From positions 1-64,000 of the forward strand of contig CAZHNN010000009.1 of the NCBI GenBank assembly GCA_964533965.1: a stretch of 64,000 nt of DNA, written 5' to 3'. Of the stretch, positions 16,163 to 24,692 are shown piece after piece (position 1 is the first letter of the stretch; each line of letters starts with the position of its first letter). The stretch is from RGIG3178 sp964533965 (GTDB lineage Bacteria; Bacillota; Clostridia; Christensenellales; QAND01). Under the pieces are notes generated by a model. It made no database searches. It saw only the letters and a list, made by a program, of their open reading frames with translations, and had not been told where the DNA came from. The position numbers were made by a program, and so were the translations under genes.

Positions 16163-17221
16163 TCAGGCCTTTTTCGCCTTTCTTTTCAACATTCTTTTAC
16201 GCAGCAGGAGCAGCATAGCCAACACCTTGTTCCTGCACATGCCGTTCTGATAGACGAATTCTCCCACGAACTCCGTCTTCTTTCCGCCGAAGCCCTTTTT
16301 AAACCGGTACAAGCCGTACAGCGGATTTTTCGGATCTTCGTCCCCGGGTACGCCCCGCAGATCATAAAAACGGCAGCCAAGTTCCTTTGCCCAGAGTATC
16401 ATCTCCCACTGCAGCGCATAGGTGGGCATTTTGTTGCGAAATGCGTTATCCGACGCGCCATACAGGTACCAAAGCTTATCCCCGTAGTGCAGTGCGATGG
16501 CTCCCGCCACGGGCGTATCCTCTACATAGGCAAGATAAAGCCGTGCATGGTCCCCCATGCAATCCATGACCCGCTTGAAATAATCGATGGAACGGATGCA
16601 AAACTGATCGCGCTTGCCCGTCATCTGCATCAGGCGATGGAACGATTCAATACCGTCATTGCCGGCCTCTGTTTCCACCCTCACGCCGGAGCGCTGGGCT
16701 TTGCGCAGGTTATAACGCGTCTTAGGCTCCATGGATGCCAAAAGCTGTTCATGGTTTTTATCCTTCAACTCCAGCCGAACGACAAAGCGCGCTTGTATGG
16801 ATTCGAAATTCATGTTCTTCCTTGGCGCATCGAACCCTGCCCTCTTGGCAGCCTGCATAAGCGCACCGCAGCTGCCCTCGACATCCGGGTCGATCGTCAG
16901 GCGGCAGCAGCCTCTCTGTCGGATAAAATCCACAGCGCCGCACAGCAGCTCATATAGCGCGGTCTCATCTTCTATATCGCAAACCGGGCCCCGGGGTGCA
17001 TAGGCGATCTTGAATCCCATAAACCCGAGCGGCCGGATGAGCATTGCCATCGTTCCCTTGATCGCACCCGACTCATCCCGCAGCAGCAGAACGTTGAATT
17101 CCCAATCCGCTTTGACCTGCCCCCATAGGCTGGATTGCATAAAATGGCCTTTTGGGTGGGTTGAGATGAACCGTTCGTACGCGGCAATTTCCACCGGATC
17201 GTTCCCCAACAACGTCAGCAT
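16163..17221 (-). CDS. FemAB/FemX-like peptidoglycan bridge enzyme
   Basis: A 352-residue member of the FemABX family: double GNAT-fold proteins that use aminoacyl-tRNA to add amino acids to the peptidoglycan stem peptide. Diagnostic elements are HPKGHFMQSSLWGQVKADWE at the start, MEPKTRYNLRKAQRSGV in the middle and GCRFYDLRGVPGDEDPKNPL, then LYRFKKGFGG near the end, as in Weissella FemX and FmhB. ATG 17221 is chosen because GGAGG lies 8 bases upstream; the frame extends 8 codons further. A very basic C-terminus (LRKRMLKRKAKKA) could touch membrane or tRNA. It stands alone, flanked by repeats. Confidence 0.9.
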   Translation of the reverse strand: MLTLLGNDPVEIAAYERFISTHPKGHFMQSSLWGQVKADWEFNVLLLRDESGAIKGTMAMLIRPLGFMGFKIAYAPRGPVCDIEDETALYELLCGAVDFIRQRGCCRLTIDPDVEGSCGALMQAAKRAGFDAPRKNMNFESIQARFVVRLELKDKNHEQLLASMEPKTRYNLRKAQRSGVRVETEAGNDGIESFHRLMQMTGKRDQFCIRSIDYFKRVMDCMGDHARLYLAYVEDTPVAGAIALHYGDKLWYLYGASDNAFRNKMPTYALQWEMILWAKELGCRFYDLRGVPGDEDPKNPLYGLYRFKKGFGGKKTEFVGEFVYQNGMCRNKVLAMLLLLRKRMLKRKAKKA

Positions 17222-17408
17222 AGGAAAGTCCTCCATACGACACATCCTCGCCCATGTAAAAGCGGATGCATCTTGCTCAGACCTCCATTTTGCAGCTGAG
17301 TTATTTCGATGTCTTTGACAAGTTGTTAAAAATTTGTTTCAAAGTGCAAGAAGATTCCAGACAGATCGCTATCTTACTGCAGCCAACATGAAAGAAACTC
17401 ATTCCTCA

Positions 17409-17476
17409 GGTGGTTCTTAAAGGGGGACAAATGTCTCCCTTACATTCCACAATCGGGCAGCGGGTGGGTTTAGATA
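17409..17476 (+). repeat. Dispersed G-rich repeat, copy 10
   Basis: Head AGGGGGACAAATGTCTCCCT and tail ATCGGGCAGCGGGTGGG then TTTAGAT. It is followed within 15 bases by the composite copy. Confidence 0.9.
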
Positions 17477-17490
17477 TTCGCCGCAGTAGC

Positions 17491-17680
17491 AGAGAGGGGT
17501 CATCAAGGGGAGATGCTCTCCCCTTGAACGAATTGTTTTCCGCGAGCAAAGCTTTATGCGAAGCGGAAAACCCATTTGCCCACCGATTCAACAAATTGAA
17601 TCGGCGTCCCAGGGGGTTGCTCAAGGGGGAATTGGATCCCCCATGAAGGCCAGAGGCCGGTGGCGGGTGGGGTTTAGATA
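17491..17680 (+). repeat. Composite repeat A with four hairpins
   Basis: In order: TCAAGGGGAG against CTCCCCTTGA; GTTTTCCGC against GCGGAAAAC (17535-17571); CCGATTCAA-CAAA-TTGAATCGG (17583-17604); CAAGGGGG against CCCCC with loop AATTGGAT; then the tail GGTGGCGGGTGGGG plus TTTAGAT. The same architecture recurs at 31322-31515, where the third hairpin has an unrelated sequence but equal pairing. Confidence 0.85.
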
Positions 17681-17681
17681 T

Positions 17682-17960
17682 TCACCGTATTTCCCTCTCG
17701 ACGCTCGTTACCTGCGCCTCTGTATTTGCTTCTATGAAATTCAACACGGTGTCCATGATGCTGTCCGCTTGTGCTGTGCTTGCCGCAACGGCAGCAATTG
17801 TGAGTACCGCTGTCTGGTGCACGTCCTGCGCGTCTGATTCTGCCGCCGACACGTTGAACTTCGACAGCTTTGCAAGAAGGCTCTTCACCACCATCCGCTT
17901 CTCCTTGAGCGTGTGAACGAATGGGGCGTACAGCGTTACGGTCAAAACGGCGATGTGCAT
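17682..17960 (-). CDS. DUF503 family protein (YlxP-like)
   Basis: A 92-residue DUF503 protein, a ferredoxin-like small domain found beside translation and ribosome-maturation genes in many Firmicutes; the role is not settled. The opening MHIAVLTVTLYAPFVHTLKEKR and VVKSLLAKLSKFNVSAAE, then VLTIAAVAAS, follow the family (LKEKR and L-x-x-[KR]-F-N-V-[SA]-[VA]-x-E). The usual neighbours (infB, rbfA) are absent. The stop lies directly against the tail of composite repeat A. AGGAGG lies a few bases before the ATG. Confidence 0.9.
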   Translation of the reverse strand: MHIAVLTVTLYAPFVHTLKEKRMVVKSLLAKLSKFNVSAAESDAQDVHQTAVLTIAAVAASTAQADSIMDTVLNFIEANTEAQVTSVEREIR

Positions 17961-18006
17961 AAGATCCTCCTTGTTCCTTCTCTGTCCTTTATCCTAGAAC
18001 TTTCTT

Positions 18007-18069
18007 GGGGGGTTCAAGGGGGCTGCGCTCCCTTGAATACAGTAATCGGGCGGTGGGTGGGTTCAGATA
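18007..18069 (+). repeat. Dispersed G-rich repeat, copy 11
   Basis: Head TTCAAGGGGGCTGCGCTCCC plus TTGAA and tail ATCGGGCGGTGGGTGGG then TTCAGAT. It lies beyond the terminator of the lipoprotein gene at 18171. Confidence 0.92.
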
Positions 18070-18120
18070 TCCTCTCAGCTTACTGGTTTTCCTCCCCTTC
18101 GCTTTCGCCTTTAGTATAAC

Positions 18121-18160
18121 AAAAAAGCCGGATAAACAGCGTTCTGTTTACCCGGCTCTT
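18121..18160 (-). terminator. Terminator of the lipoprotein gene
   Basis: AGCCGGATAAACAG and CTGTTTACCCGGCT form a stem with one mismatch; the minus strand ends in T6. Confidence 0.9.
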
Positions 18161-18170
18161 AAGATCAACC

Positions 18171-19076
18171 TTACGGTTTTGTCCACGCCGTCCACTTATA
18201 ATCATCCGGCTTGCATACGACGACTCTTCCGTCCGAGGTAGTATAGCTGATGAGCGCTATCCGGTATTGATACCCGCCCGAAAACCCGCCCATCTTGTAA
18301 TACCAGTTGCTGCTCGTTGTTTTACCCGCCTTGACGTCCGGGCTGCTCCAACGGCATTGCAGCTGATCAAACGCATCTTCAAACTGGATATCCGTCCCGT
18401 TTTTATCCTGGCTTTCCACGAGGAAGCGGAAGTCCGTAACGGTCACGGTCTCGTTGTTCTTGAACCGGGGGAACATGTTCTTGCCGCCGTTCTTAACCTT
18501 GATGCTTGTGACTTCCATCTTGAAATCGTACCGCTCATAAAGGCTGTCCAGATAGTCATACGGGTTCTTCTTTTCTGATAACGCATTCTGGGCTAAGAAC
18601 TTTGCTTCATCAAAATCGCCGTCCGTGTTCGTGGACGCCGCCGCTTTCATCTGCTCTATCGCGTTGTACAGCCCGATGACCTGTATGTCCGCGATCGTCT
18701 TCATGTCTTTCATATCATTGGGCGCGTTGTTCTTCAAGAAATTGGAGCACTTTGCCTGCAGGGCAGTCGCCTCGTTTTGGAACTGATCGTACCATTCCGC
18801 ATCGAATTGCGTATTGCTCACTAGACTAATAAAATTTATATAAGAATCCGAAAAAATATCGTCATATTTGGCGAATGCCGAGTCGATCCAGTCGAGGTTG
18901 TCTTCCGTCAGCTTGACGTTCGCAAGAGAGACCGTTTTTTCATAAACGGGTACGTCCTTGAGTTCAGCCTCATACGCAGGAGCCTTGTATTTAAACGTAG
19001 ACGTTTCCTTTGCGGAGCATCCGGAGATTGAGAGGAACAAAAATGCGAGTAAAAACGGCAAAAATCTCTTTTTCAT
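18171..19076 (-). CDS. Predicted lipoprotein of unknown function
   Basis: A 301-residue exported lipoprotein. The signal peptide MKKRFLPFLLAFLFLSISGC ends in the lipobox SISGC at Cys20. The first 170 mature residues are mostly helical, the last 120 mostly beta (KMEVTSIKVKNGGKNMF, TVTVTDFRFLVESQDKNG), suggesting a C-terminal domain like the DUF4352-type beta sandwich; this is a fold-level guess. GGAGG lies 8 bases before ATG 19076. It is monocistronic with its own terminator. Confidence 0.75.
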   Translation of the reverse strand: MKKRFLPFLLAFLFLSISGCSAKETSTFKYKAPAYEAELKDVPVYEKTVSLANVKLTEDNLDWIDSAFAKYDDIFSDSYINFISLVSNTQFDAEWYDQFQNEATALQAKCSNFLKNNAPNDMKDMKTIADIQVIGLYNAIEQMKAAASTNTDGDFDEAKFLAQNALSEKKNPYDYLDSLYERYDFKMEVTSIKVKNGGKNMFPRFKNNETVTVTDFRFLVESQDKNGTDIQFEDAFDQLQCRWSSPDVKAGKTTSSNWYYKMGGFSGGYQYRIALISYTTSDGRVVVCKPDDYKWTAWTKP

Positions 19077-19323
19077 TGGCGCACCTCCTGATTTGGAACC
19101 AGTATAACACAAATGTGAATATATTTCGACATAATCTATTTAATGTACCTATTCAGGAGAATAACATCTTCTTTTCCCCATATATGCAATCCGTCAGCCC
19201 GATGCCACTGCATCGGCATTTCAACCCGCCGGTTGCCCGGGCTTGAAATTCAGCTATAATATCAATTGTAGGGTTTCCCCAACGTCGGTATTGCGAATGA
19301 TGATTCGAAAGGGGTTGTTAGAT

Positions 19324-19995
19324 ATGGAAAGTGCCGTTATCAAGGAGATGGCAAAAAGGCTGGGTGCAACGGTGTGTGGCATCGGCTCTGCGGATAGTTT
19401 CTCGGAAGCGCCAGAGGGCTTTCACCCGGTCGATATATTGCCAAGCTGCAAAAGTGTGATCGTGATGGGCAAGAAATTCAACGCGAGCTTGATGAGTGCG
19501 GCGTCTACTTCCCCCTATACCGTTGCCCGCAATGATATCGCGCGCGAACTGGACCATATGGCGACGACACTCGCGGCTGAGATTGCCGAATATGGCGTTG
19601 ACGCGGTACCCATCGGCTCCATCGGCCCCGACGAATACGACGCACAAACGGATCGGTTCCGCGGCACGATCTCCTTAAAGCACGCGGCGGTGCTCTGCGG
19701 CCTTGGCAAGATCGGCAAAAACACATTGTTGATCAACGATACATACGGCAACCTTCTCTGGCTGTGCGCGGTGCTGACCTCGGCGGAACTTGAAAGCGAT
19801 CCTGTCGCCTCCTACGACGGCTGCATCGAAAGCTGTACCCTCTGCGTGGAAAACTGCCCCGCAAAAGCGCTCACCGGCACGGGCATCCACCAGCTGGTCT
19901 GCCATAAACACGCCTTCGGAGCAAAGAATGGCGGTGAATGGAAGATACACTGCTTCACCTGCAGGAAGATATGTCCGAGGGGGAGAGGATTTTAG
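19324..19995 (+). CDS. QueG-like 4Fe-4S protein
   Basis: A 223-residue protein related to epoxyqueuosine reductase. The N-terminal part matches the DUF1730-like region (LPSCKSVIVMGKKFN, HAAVLCGLGKIGKNTLLIND), and the end carries CIESCTLCVENCPAKAL, a ferredoxin-like cluster motif, followed by further Cys (CHKHAFGAK, CFTCRKICP). Real QueG is over 300 residues with a HEAT-like end that is missing here, so this is probably one of the short QueG-like redox proteins common in Clostridia. ATG 19324 has AAAGGGG upstream; the frame opens earlier at 19243. The frame ends normally 70 bases before an assembly gap. Confidence 0.75.
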   Translation: MESAVIKEMAKRLGATVCGIGSADSFSEAPEGFHPVDILPSCKSVIVMGKKFNASLMSAASTSPYTVARNDIARELDHMATTLAAEIAEYGVDAVPIGSIGPDEYDAQTDRFRGTISLKHAAVLCGLGKIGKNTLLINDTYGNLLWLCAVLTSAELESDPVASYDGCIESCTLCVENCPAKALTGTGIHQLVCHKHAFGAKNGGEWKIHCFTCRKICPRGRGF

Positions 19996-20064
19996 AAATA
20001 TCTATGTACTTATTTATTTCTGTAGAATTTATTTTACACAGAAAGGAAATTTTTATGGAACAGA

Positions 20065-20074
20065 NNNNNNNNNN
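20065..20074. other. Assembly gap (10 N) flanked by a short duplication
   Basis: CTGTAGAATTTAT occurs just before (20030 region) and just after the Ns. Two contigs may overlap here, so the 20030-20074 stretch could be an artefact. Confidence 0.85.
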
Positions 20075-20898
20075 CTGTAGAATTTATAGTCCTTATTCAC
20101 CAAAGTAAAATCAGAAATAGGTATATTCGATAACCGTCCTTCGTTCTTCAAAAAGCGTGAAAAGCTCAATATGGAATGATATTCTATTTCACGCAATAAT
20201 GAATGAAATTTGGGATGTACTATTTCATATCTAAACTTGTTCCAATTAGGTATTTCTGCTCGACCAGGCTTTATGCGATCACTTAACTTTTTTGCGCTTC
20301 CTATATAGAGTCGTTTGTTTAGTTCATCAAGCAAATAATAAACAACGTAGTTTGTGTCTTCGTGTTTTGCAAGTTCTGATATATCAAACCATTTTGTACT
20401 TTTAGTTATCATTTGATCATTGTCAACTTTGCTTAACCATCCAAACACATTTTCATCAACTAGCTTTTTGAAAATATTATCATATGGTGTTTTGATTTGA
20501 ATAAAGGGAATTAATTCTATGTTCGTAATATCCTTTGGCTTAAATATTACAACCTCTTGATTTCCACCTAAAAGATTAGTAATAAAGTACTTTTCGTCGA
20601 TTTTAGCTTGAAAGTTTTGACTCTCTATTGCAAAATAACTTTGAATAAACTCTTTTCGTAATTCCGATAATAATTCCAAATTGCTATCCCATCTTAATTG
20701 ATAAACATCAGTACTACTTTTTCTGTTTGTATGATTAATTTTAATGTTGTATCTGTTATTGTTAAATATTAATCTGACTTCACGCGAGCTACCAAGGCTT
20801 ATATCATTATTGAAAATGAACATATTAATATAATCTTTTGGAATAGTAAGGCCGTAGTAAAAAAATGATTTATCTATCTTTTTATAATATTCATTCAC
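20075..20898 (-). CDS. GIY-YIG nuclease-domain protein (C-terminus at gap)
   Basis: At least 274 residues, AT-rich, unlike its neighbours. The C-terminal third is a GIY-YIG nuclease: VVYYLLDELNKRLYIGSAKK gives the paired (V)VY and YIG strands, SDRI the conserved Arg, and LREIEYHSILSF the likely catalytic Glu helix. The N-terminal 170 residues (GLTIPKDYINMF, SREVRLIFNNNRYNIKINH) form an extra domain, probably DNA recognition; I cannot name it. If the duplicated bases at the gap are merged, the protein ends three codons later (FYRNK). Twenty bases separate it from the membrane gene upstream. A restriction or defence role is inferred, not shown. Confidence 0.75.
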
Positions 20899-20918
20899 TT
20901 TAAAATCACCTCTTGTAA

Positions 20919-21422
20919 TTATCTAATTTTTCTAGATATATTGTCCAATTCGCTTTTGATACCCTTAAGTGCGGATAAGAGGTTATTATCATATTCGTCC
21001 ATATTTTCAATTAGATTTGAGACATTAATAGAATATTCATTGTGATATTTATTTTTGTAACTGTCGTAATAATCAATTATAAAGTTATACTTTTGGGGGC
21101 TATCCTTATTTACTATATATGTTATTACGTTAAATATCTCTTTATTAGGAGCTAAAAATTCAATTTTTGAAAATGGATTATCTATGATCGGGTCGGTAGA
21201 AACATTTACATTACAAGCTCCATCATTTCCAATATTCTTAACAACCACCTTAAGCGAATAATTACTATATTCTACATCGGCTAAAACATATGGTCGAGAC
21301 TGCTGTCTTCTTGCCTTAATTGTCTCTTTGAGTAACCTATATGTAAATATAACATATAATATAGTGGCTATTGTGCCGCAAAGGCTCCATAACGGACCAT
21401 TTTCATTTATAAAATTCAACAT
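20919..21422 (-). CDS. Membrane-anchored protein of unknown function
   Basis: A 167-residue protein with one N-terminal membrane helix (LWSLCGTIATILYVIFTYRL), a basic stop-transfer region (KETIKARRQQSR), a beta-rich middle (VLADVEYSNYSLKVVVKNIG) and a C-terminal helix (LLSALKGIKSELDNISRKIR). Such short anchors with an Ig-like or beta domain are frequent next to phage-defence genes, but the family is not recognised. It precedes the GIY-YIG gene by 20 bases on the same strand and shares its low GC, so the two probably moved together. GAGGT lies 8 bases before the ATG. Confidence 0.7.
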   Translation of the reverse strand: MLNFINENGPLWSLCGTIATILYVIFTYRLLKETIKARRQQSRPYVLADVEYSNYSLKVVVKNIGNDGACNVNVSTDPIIDNPFSKIEFLAPNKEIFNVITYIVNKDSPQKYNFIIDYYDSYKNKYHNEYSINVSNLIENMDEYDNNLLSALKGIKSELDNISRKIR

Positions 21423-21594
21423 TGAGTAAATACCTCATCTAGTATTAAGAATTATTATATCATATCTAAATAGTTACTTTGACCCCTCATATACATATAC
21501 TCAGATACTTTTTTATCCAATTATAGTGGTTAGTGAATAAACGCACACGGTACTCATATTGTTTGAGTAGATATATCTCTTCTTGGAGGGCACA

Positions 21595-22059
21595 ATGAAG
21601 AAAAAAGTTGGTGCAAATTTTCAAATCCTCGGATTTGCTATGATTGTTTTCGCCCTTTTACAGTTCGGGAAGATAGTAAATATATCAGATAGTACAGTTT
21701 TTTTCCTTTGGCTAGTGATTGTATTTTGTATAGCAGTGTTTTTATTTTCTCTTAGAAAGCCGAAATATACGGATTACGAAATCTTCTGGCGTGCAACGAA
21801 AATGCAATGTAATGATGTATACCCAGAGGTTATTGAAGATAAACTTGAAAACGATAATACATCTTTTCATAAAACAGTCAGGAAATTGAAAGTAAAGATG
21901 CCCGCAGGCATGAGCAAGTCTGATTTTGAAAAGACCAAGGAAGCGTTTGAGCAGCATTTGAAATCCAGGGTCGCTTTTGATTTCGAAGATTCCCTGAACA
22001 TCACCATTGAAAAGATGGATGGCAAGAAATATCCATACAATTCCGAAACAGCAAAGTGA
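21595..22059 (+). CDS. Two-span membrane protein of unknown function
   Basis: A 154-residue protein: two membrane helices (FQILGFAMIVFALLQFG, VFFLWLVIVFCIAVFLFSL) followed by a cytosolic domain of about 95 residues containing MPAGMSKSDFEKTKEAFEQHL. The frame opens at 21583, but the true start is ATG 21595 with GGAGGG 6 bases upstream. It is AT-leaning like the adjacent island but has a terminator matching the local chromosome. Unrecognised. Confidence 0.7.
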   Translation: MKKKVGANFQILGFAMIVFALLQFGKIVNISDSTVFFLWLVIVFCIAVFLFSLRKPKYTDYEIFWRATKMQCNDVYPEVIEDKLENDNTSFHKTVRKLKVKMPAGMSKSDFEKTKEAFEQHLKSRVAFDFEDSLNITIEKMDGKKYPYNSETAK

Positions 22060-22090
22060 CCTTCTTTCCGGTGTTCTATGGCATACTAGA

Positions 22091-22122
22091 AAAAAACGCC
22101 GCGACATGTGCAGCGGCGTTTT
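22091..22122. terminator. Bidirectional terminator
   Basis: AAAACGCCGC and GCGGCGTTTT around a 10-base loop, between convergent genes. Confidence 0.9.
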
Positions 22123-22145
22123 ATCTATTCTGTTTTCCTTTATGG

Positions 22146-23867
22146 TCAAACCTCTTTTAGCAATTCCACAGCCGCTTTCAAATGGCTCATCACCCTGTTG
22201 TACCCACGCTGAAGCTGCGTTCTGAGCATGTAATAGCGGTGGGAACCGACAGCGCAGTTAAAAAGTCGCTTGCCGTCTGTAAGCGAGGGGATCGGGAACA
22301 TCTCGCCGGACAGGTCAAAATCGAACTCGTTTTCCGCGTGGAACGCGATGCGCACGATCTGGATCGAAAGCTTCTGCAACAGTTCATTGAGCACATCCGC
22401 CTCTTCGCACGGTTCGTCAATGGCGGCGATACGTGCATTGAGCTTCTCCACCGCATCATAGAGCACGTCCATGCGCTGCAGCATCGGCGCAAAATCAAAT
22501 TTGTCCTGCAATCCGCTGCTTAGTCCCTTCACAGTCTGCCGCATCTCCTCCACGGCCGCCGTGAAATCATAGGGCAGCACCGGCTGCGAGAGAAGCCGCC
22601 AGATCACTCCCGTGTATATCTTCGTATCGCGCACGAGGTTTGCCTCGTCCACTTTATCCAGCGTGTCCTTGTCGGTGTGCCACCACCAGCCAAGGCCGCC
22701 CGCGCGGACGGTCGCGCCTTCGCGGAACGAGAGCACATCTTTGTTCTTTGCATCGTCCTGCTCGGAGAACGTGCCGAAAACAGAGGTAAGCCCCACGCCG
22801 AAGAACGACTGGTCCGCAAAATGCCCGATGCGCTTGCCGATAAAATCCTGCCCGGTCTGCTTCTTGATGACAGATCCCGCAAGCCCCTTGGTCTGCGGCA
22901 TCACCGGCGCTTCGTCGATGATCACGGCATCCTTGCCGCCGGTGGAATCCACATATACGTGCCCCACGCACTGTTCGCAGAGCTCTTCAAAATGATTGTC
23001 CGCGTACCAGGAGGAACCGAAGAATTTGCCCTGGGAATGCCCCGCCCAAAACGCCAGCCGAAGACCTCTGCGGAATTTATTCTGTTGTGTGATCAGCACC
23101 CGCGCGCATTCAAGCATCGTCGCGTTGGCGGCGCCGTTGTCCATCGCACCATAGTCCCATGAATCGATGTGGCCGGAGAACAGCAGGTATTTATCGGAAT
23201 ACCGGGATTTCGCGTTAGCCAACAGCAGCGGGATCCTGCGCCAGCCGGTATCCACCACCGTTTCCATGCGCACCACCACACGCCCGCCCGCACGGATCGC
23301 GTCCGCAATGACGGCGCCGTCCGGCCTTGTGACGGAGGCAACGGGGATCTTGGGCAGAAGCCCCTCCGTCTTTTCCGTGGGGCTTCCCCATAGCGGGTTC
23401 GTGGGCATGTTATGAAGCTCGGCGTCCTGTGCATAGATCACGCCGATCGCGCCCGCGTTCTGCAACGTGTGGATCTGGAATACATTTGGAAGGCCCTTGG
23501 CAAGCACCAACTTACCGGATACTGCCTGCGCGTCCGCTTCGACGATTTCCCCTTTCAGCCCGATCACGGGGGTGGAAGGTGAGAACGGAGGCGTTAGCGC
23601 GCGGAAACTCATGTGTTTGGGCGCTTCCATCTCGACAAATGCTGACACCGGCACGCTGATGAATCCCTTGTGGAAGGACAGTTCCGTTTCATACCCCATC
23701 TTGTCCAAAAGCGCCTGGCAATACTTCAGGCTTTCGATCTCATCCTGCGTGCCCGATATCCGTACCCACTGGGCCACGCCGGCAGTATACTCCATCAATT
23801 TTGAACCGCTCACCTGTGATACGAGCTCATCCTCGATGCGTTCGAGCTTCTTCCCGTACTCGCTCAT
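22146..23867 (-). CDS. M28-family zinc peptidase with PA insert
   Basis: A 573-residue cytosolic (no signal) M28 metallopeptidase-like protein. A PA-type domain sits at about residues 100-200, then the peptidase core: LLFSGHIDSWDYGAMDNGAA gives the H-x-D and D-N-G zinc ligands, HVYVDSTGG another Asp, and WWWHTDKDTLDKVD the last His. The usual E-E-x-G-L-x-G-S catalytic segment reads GHSQGKFFGSSWYADN, so the general-base Glu is absent, as in one known M28 subgroup. A helical C-terminal domain of about 150 residues follows. Likely an aminopeptidase or amidohydrolase; activity uncertain. Monocistronic. Confidence 0.85.
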   Translation of the reverse strand: MSEYGKKLERIEDELVSQVSGSKLMEYTAGVAQWVRISGTQDEIESLKYCQALLDKMGYETELSFHKGFISVPVSAFVEMEAPKHMSFRALTPPFSPSTPVIGLKGEIVEADAQAVSGKLVLAKGLPNVFQIHTLQNAGAIGVIYAQDAELHNMPTNPLWGSPTEKTEGLLPKIPVASVTRPDGAVIADAIRAGGRVVVRMETVVDTGWRRIPLLLANAKSRYSDKYLLFSGHIDSWDYGAMDNGAANATMLECARVLITQQNKFRRGLRLAFWAGHSQGKFFGSSWYADNHFEELCEQCVGHVYVDSTGGKDAVIIDEAPVMPQTKGLAGSVIKKQTGQDFIGKRIGHFADQSFFGVGLTSVFGTFSEQDDAKNKDVLSFREGATVRAGGLGWWWHTDKDTLDKVDEANLVRDTKIYTGVIWRLLSQPVLPYDFTAAVEEMRQTVKGLSSGLQDKFDFAPMLQRMDVLYDAVEKLNARIAAIDEPCEEADVLNELLQKLSIQIVRIAFHAENEFDFDLSGEMFPIPSLTDGKRLFNCAVGSHRYYMLRTQLQRGYNRVMSHLKAAVELLKEV

Positions 23868-23879
23868 TTGAATGACCCC

Positions 23880-24266
23880 CTACATGTGTTTTTAACTATG
23901 CAAACGCCGCGGATCATCGCCAGCGCAGCGTCCTCATATCCATCATGGCCTGTGTTTTTGGGTTACATGGTATCAGTGTAATTGGGTCGAAATGACTTGG
24001 GTTGCCGTATTCTAACGGAGGGCTTGCTTGATACACTTCTTGTACGAGATGCGCCATACATTGGCTTATTAATCGTATTGTAGCGTCTGCCAAGGCACTT
24101 TGTAAAGCATACGGCGGTAAGCAAAAGATTTTGTTGTAGATGTCTTTCTTAGCATCCCGTCTGTTACCAAAGTGCATCGTGCTGGCGGGGCAGACTCCGA
24201 TTCCCCATACGTAATTTATTTGTAAAAATGTGGAACGAAAATATCATATTTGATACTATAACTTCA
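23880..24266. other. Intergenic region without a convincing gene
   Basis: About 390 bases. A minus-strand frame at 23914-24177 (87 codons) has no ribosome site and no recognisable motif, and I do not accept it as a gene. TATA-like stretches near 24250 may belong to the promoter of the small gene at 24281. Nothing else is seen. Confidence 0.5.
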
Positions 24267-24280
24267 AGGAGGGGATAACC

Positions 24281-24436
24281 GTGACACTAAAAAAATCCGT
24301 CGGTATGTTTCTGTTGGGCATTTGGCTGATCGCTTCGGGGGCTAAGCAAATTGTCAGTATATCGTTTCCCTACAGTGGGTTCATTCTTGCCGTTCTGGCG
24401 ATAGCGGCAGGCGTCTTTCTCGTATTCGGAAAATAG
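24281..24436 (+). CDS. Small two-span membrane protein (GTG start)
   Basis: A 51-residue protein beginning GTG ACA CTA: MTLKKSVGMFLLGIWLIAS, then a short polar link and SGFILAVLAIAAGVFLVFGK. Two hydrophobic helices with a basic N-terminus and a Gly at the turn recall small membrane proteins common in Clostridia. The strong ribosome site AAGGAGGGG ends 6 bases before the GTG, which is the main support. Function unknown. Confidence 0.7.
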   Translation: MTLKKSVGMFLLGIWLIASGAKQIVSISFPYSGFILAVLAIAAGVFLVFGK

Positions 24437-24517
24437 CAGAGAGCCACTCTTCCCCGTTTCCCTTTTACCGAAATACACATGCACAACGACAATCCAATAA
24501 CATCAACCACAGCACAG

Positions 24518-24585
24518 GGGATTCAAGGGAGCGAATCCCCTTGATTTTCATGTAGGGGAAGCCGCTCTCGGCATCCCCTTTTGTA
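24518..24585 (+). repeat. Head-only repeat fragment and second hairpin
   Basis: GGGGATTCAAGGGAGCGAAT then CCCCTTGATTTTC resembles a head; GGGGA...TCCCC follows. There is no G-rich tail. It lies 45 bases before a full copy's flank. Confidence 0.45.
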
Positions 24586-24630
24586 GACCATTCAGCCTTC
24601 ACTGCTGTTTAACGATAAGTTTACCCTTTA

Positions 24631-24692
24631 TGGGGTCCAAGGGGGACATCGTCCCCTTGATATCCTTAATCGGGCGGTGGGTGGGTTTAGAT
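24631..24692 (+). repeat. Dispersed G-rich repeat, copy 13
   Basis: Head TCCAAGGGGGACATCGTCCC plus CTTGA and tail ATCGGGCGGTGGGTGGG then TTTAGAT. The last T of the tail touches the TGA stop of the next minus-strand gene. Confidence 0.92.

Noticed and set aside
23914..24177. Minus-strand 87-codon frame in an otherwise empty region
   Set aside because: No ribosome site, unusual composition, no recognisable family. Kept only as an intergenic note.
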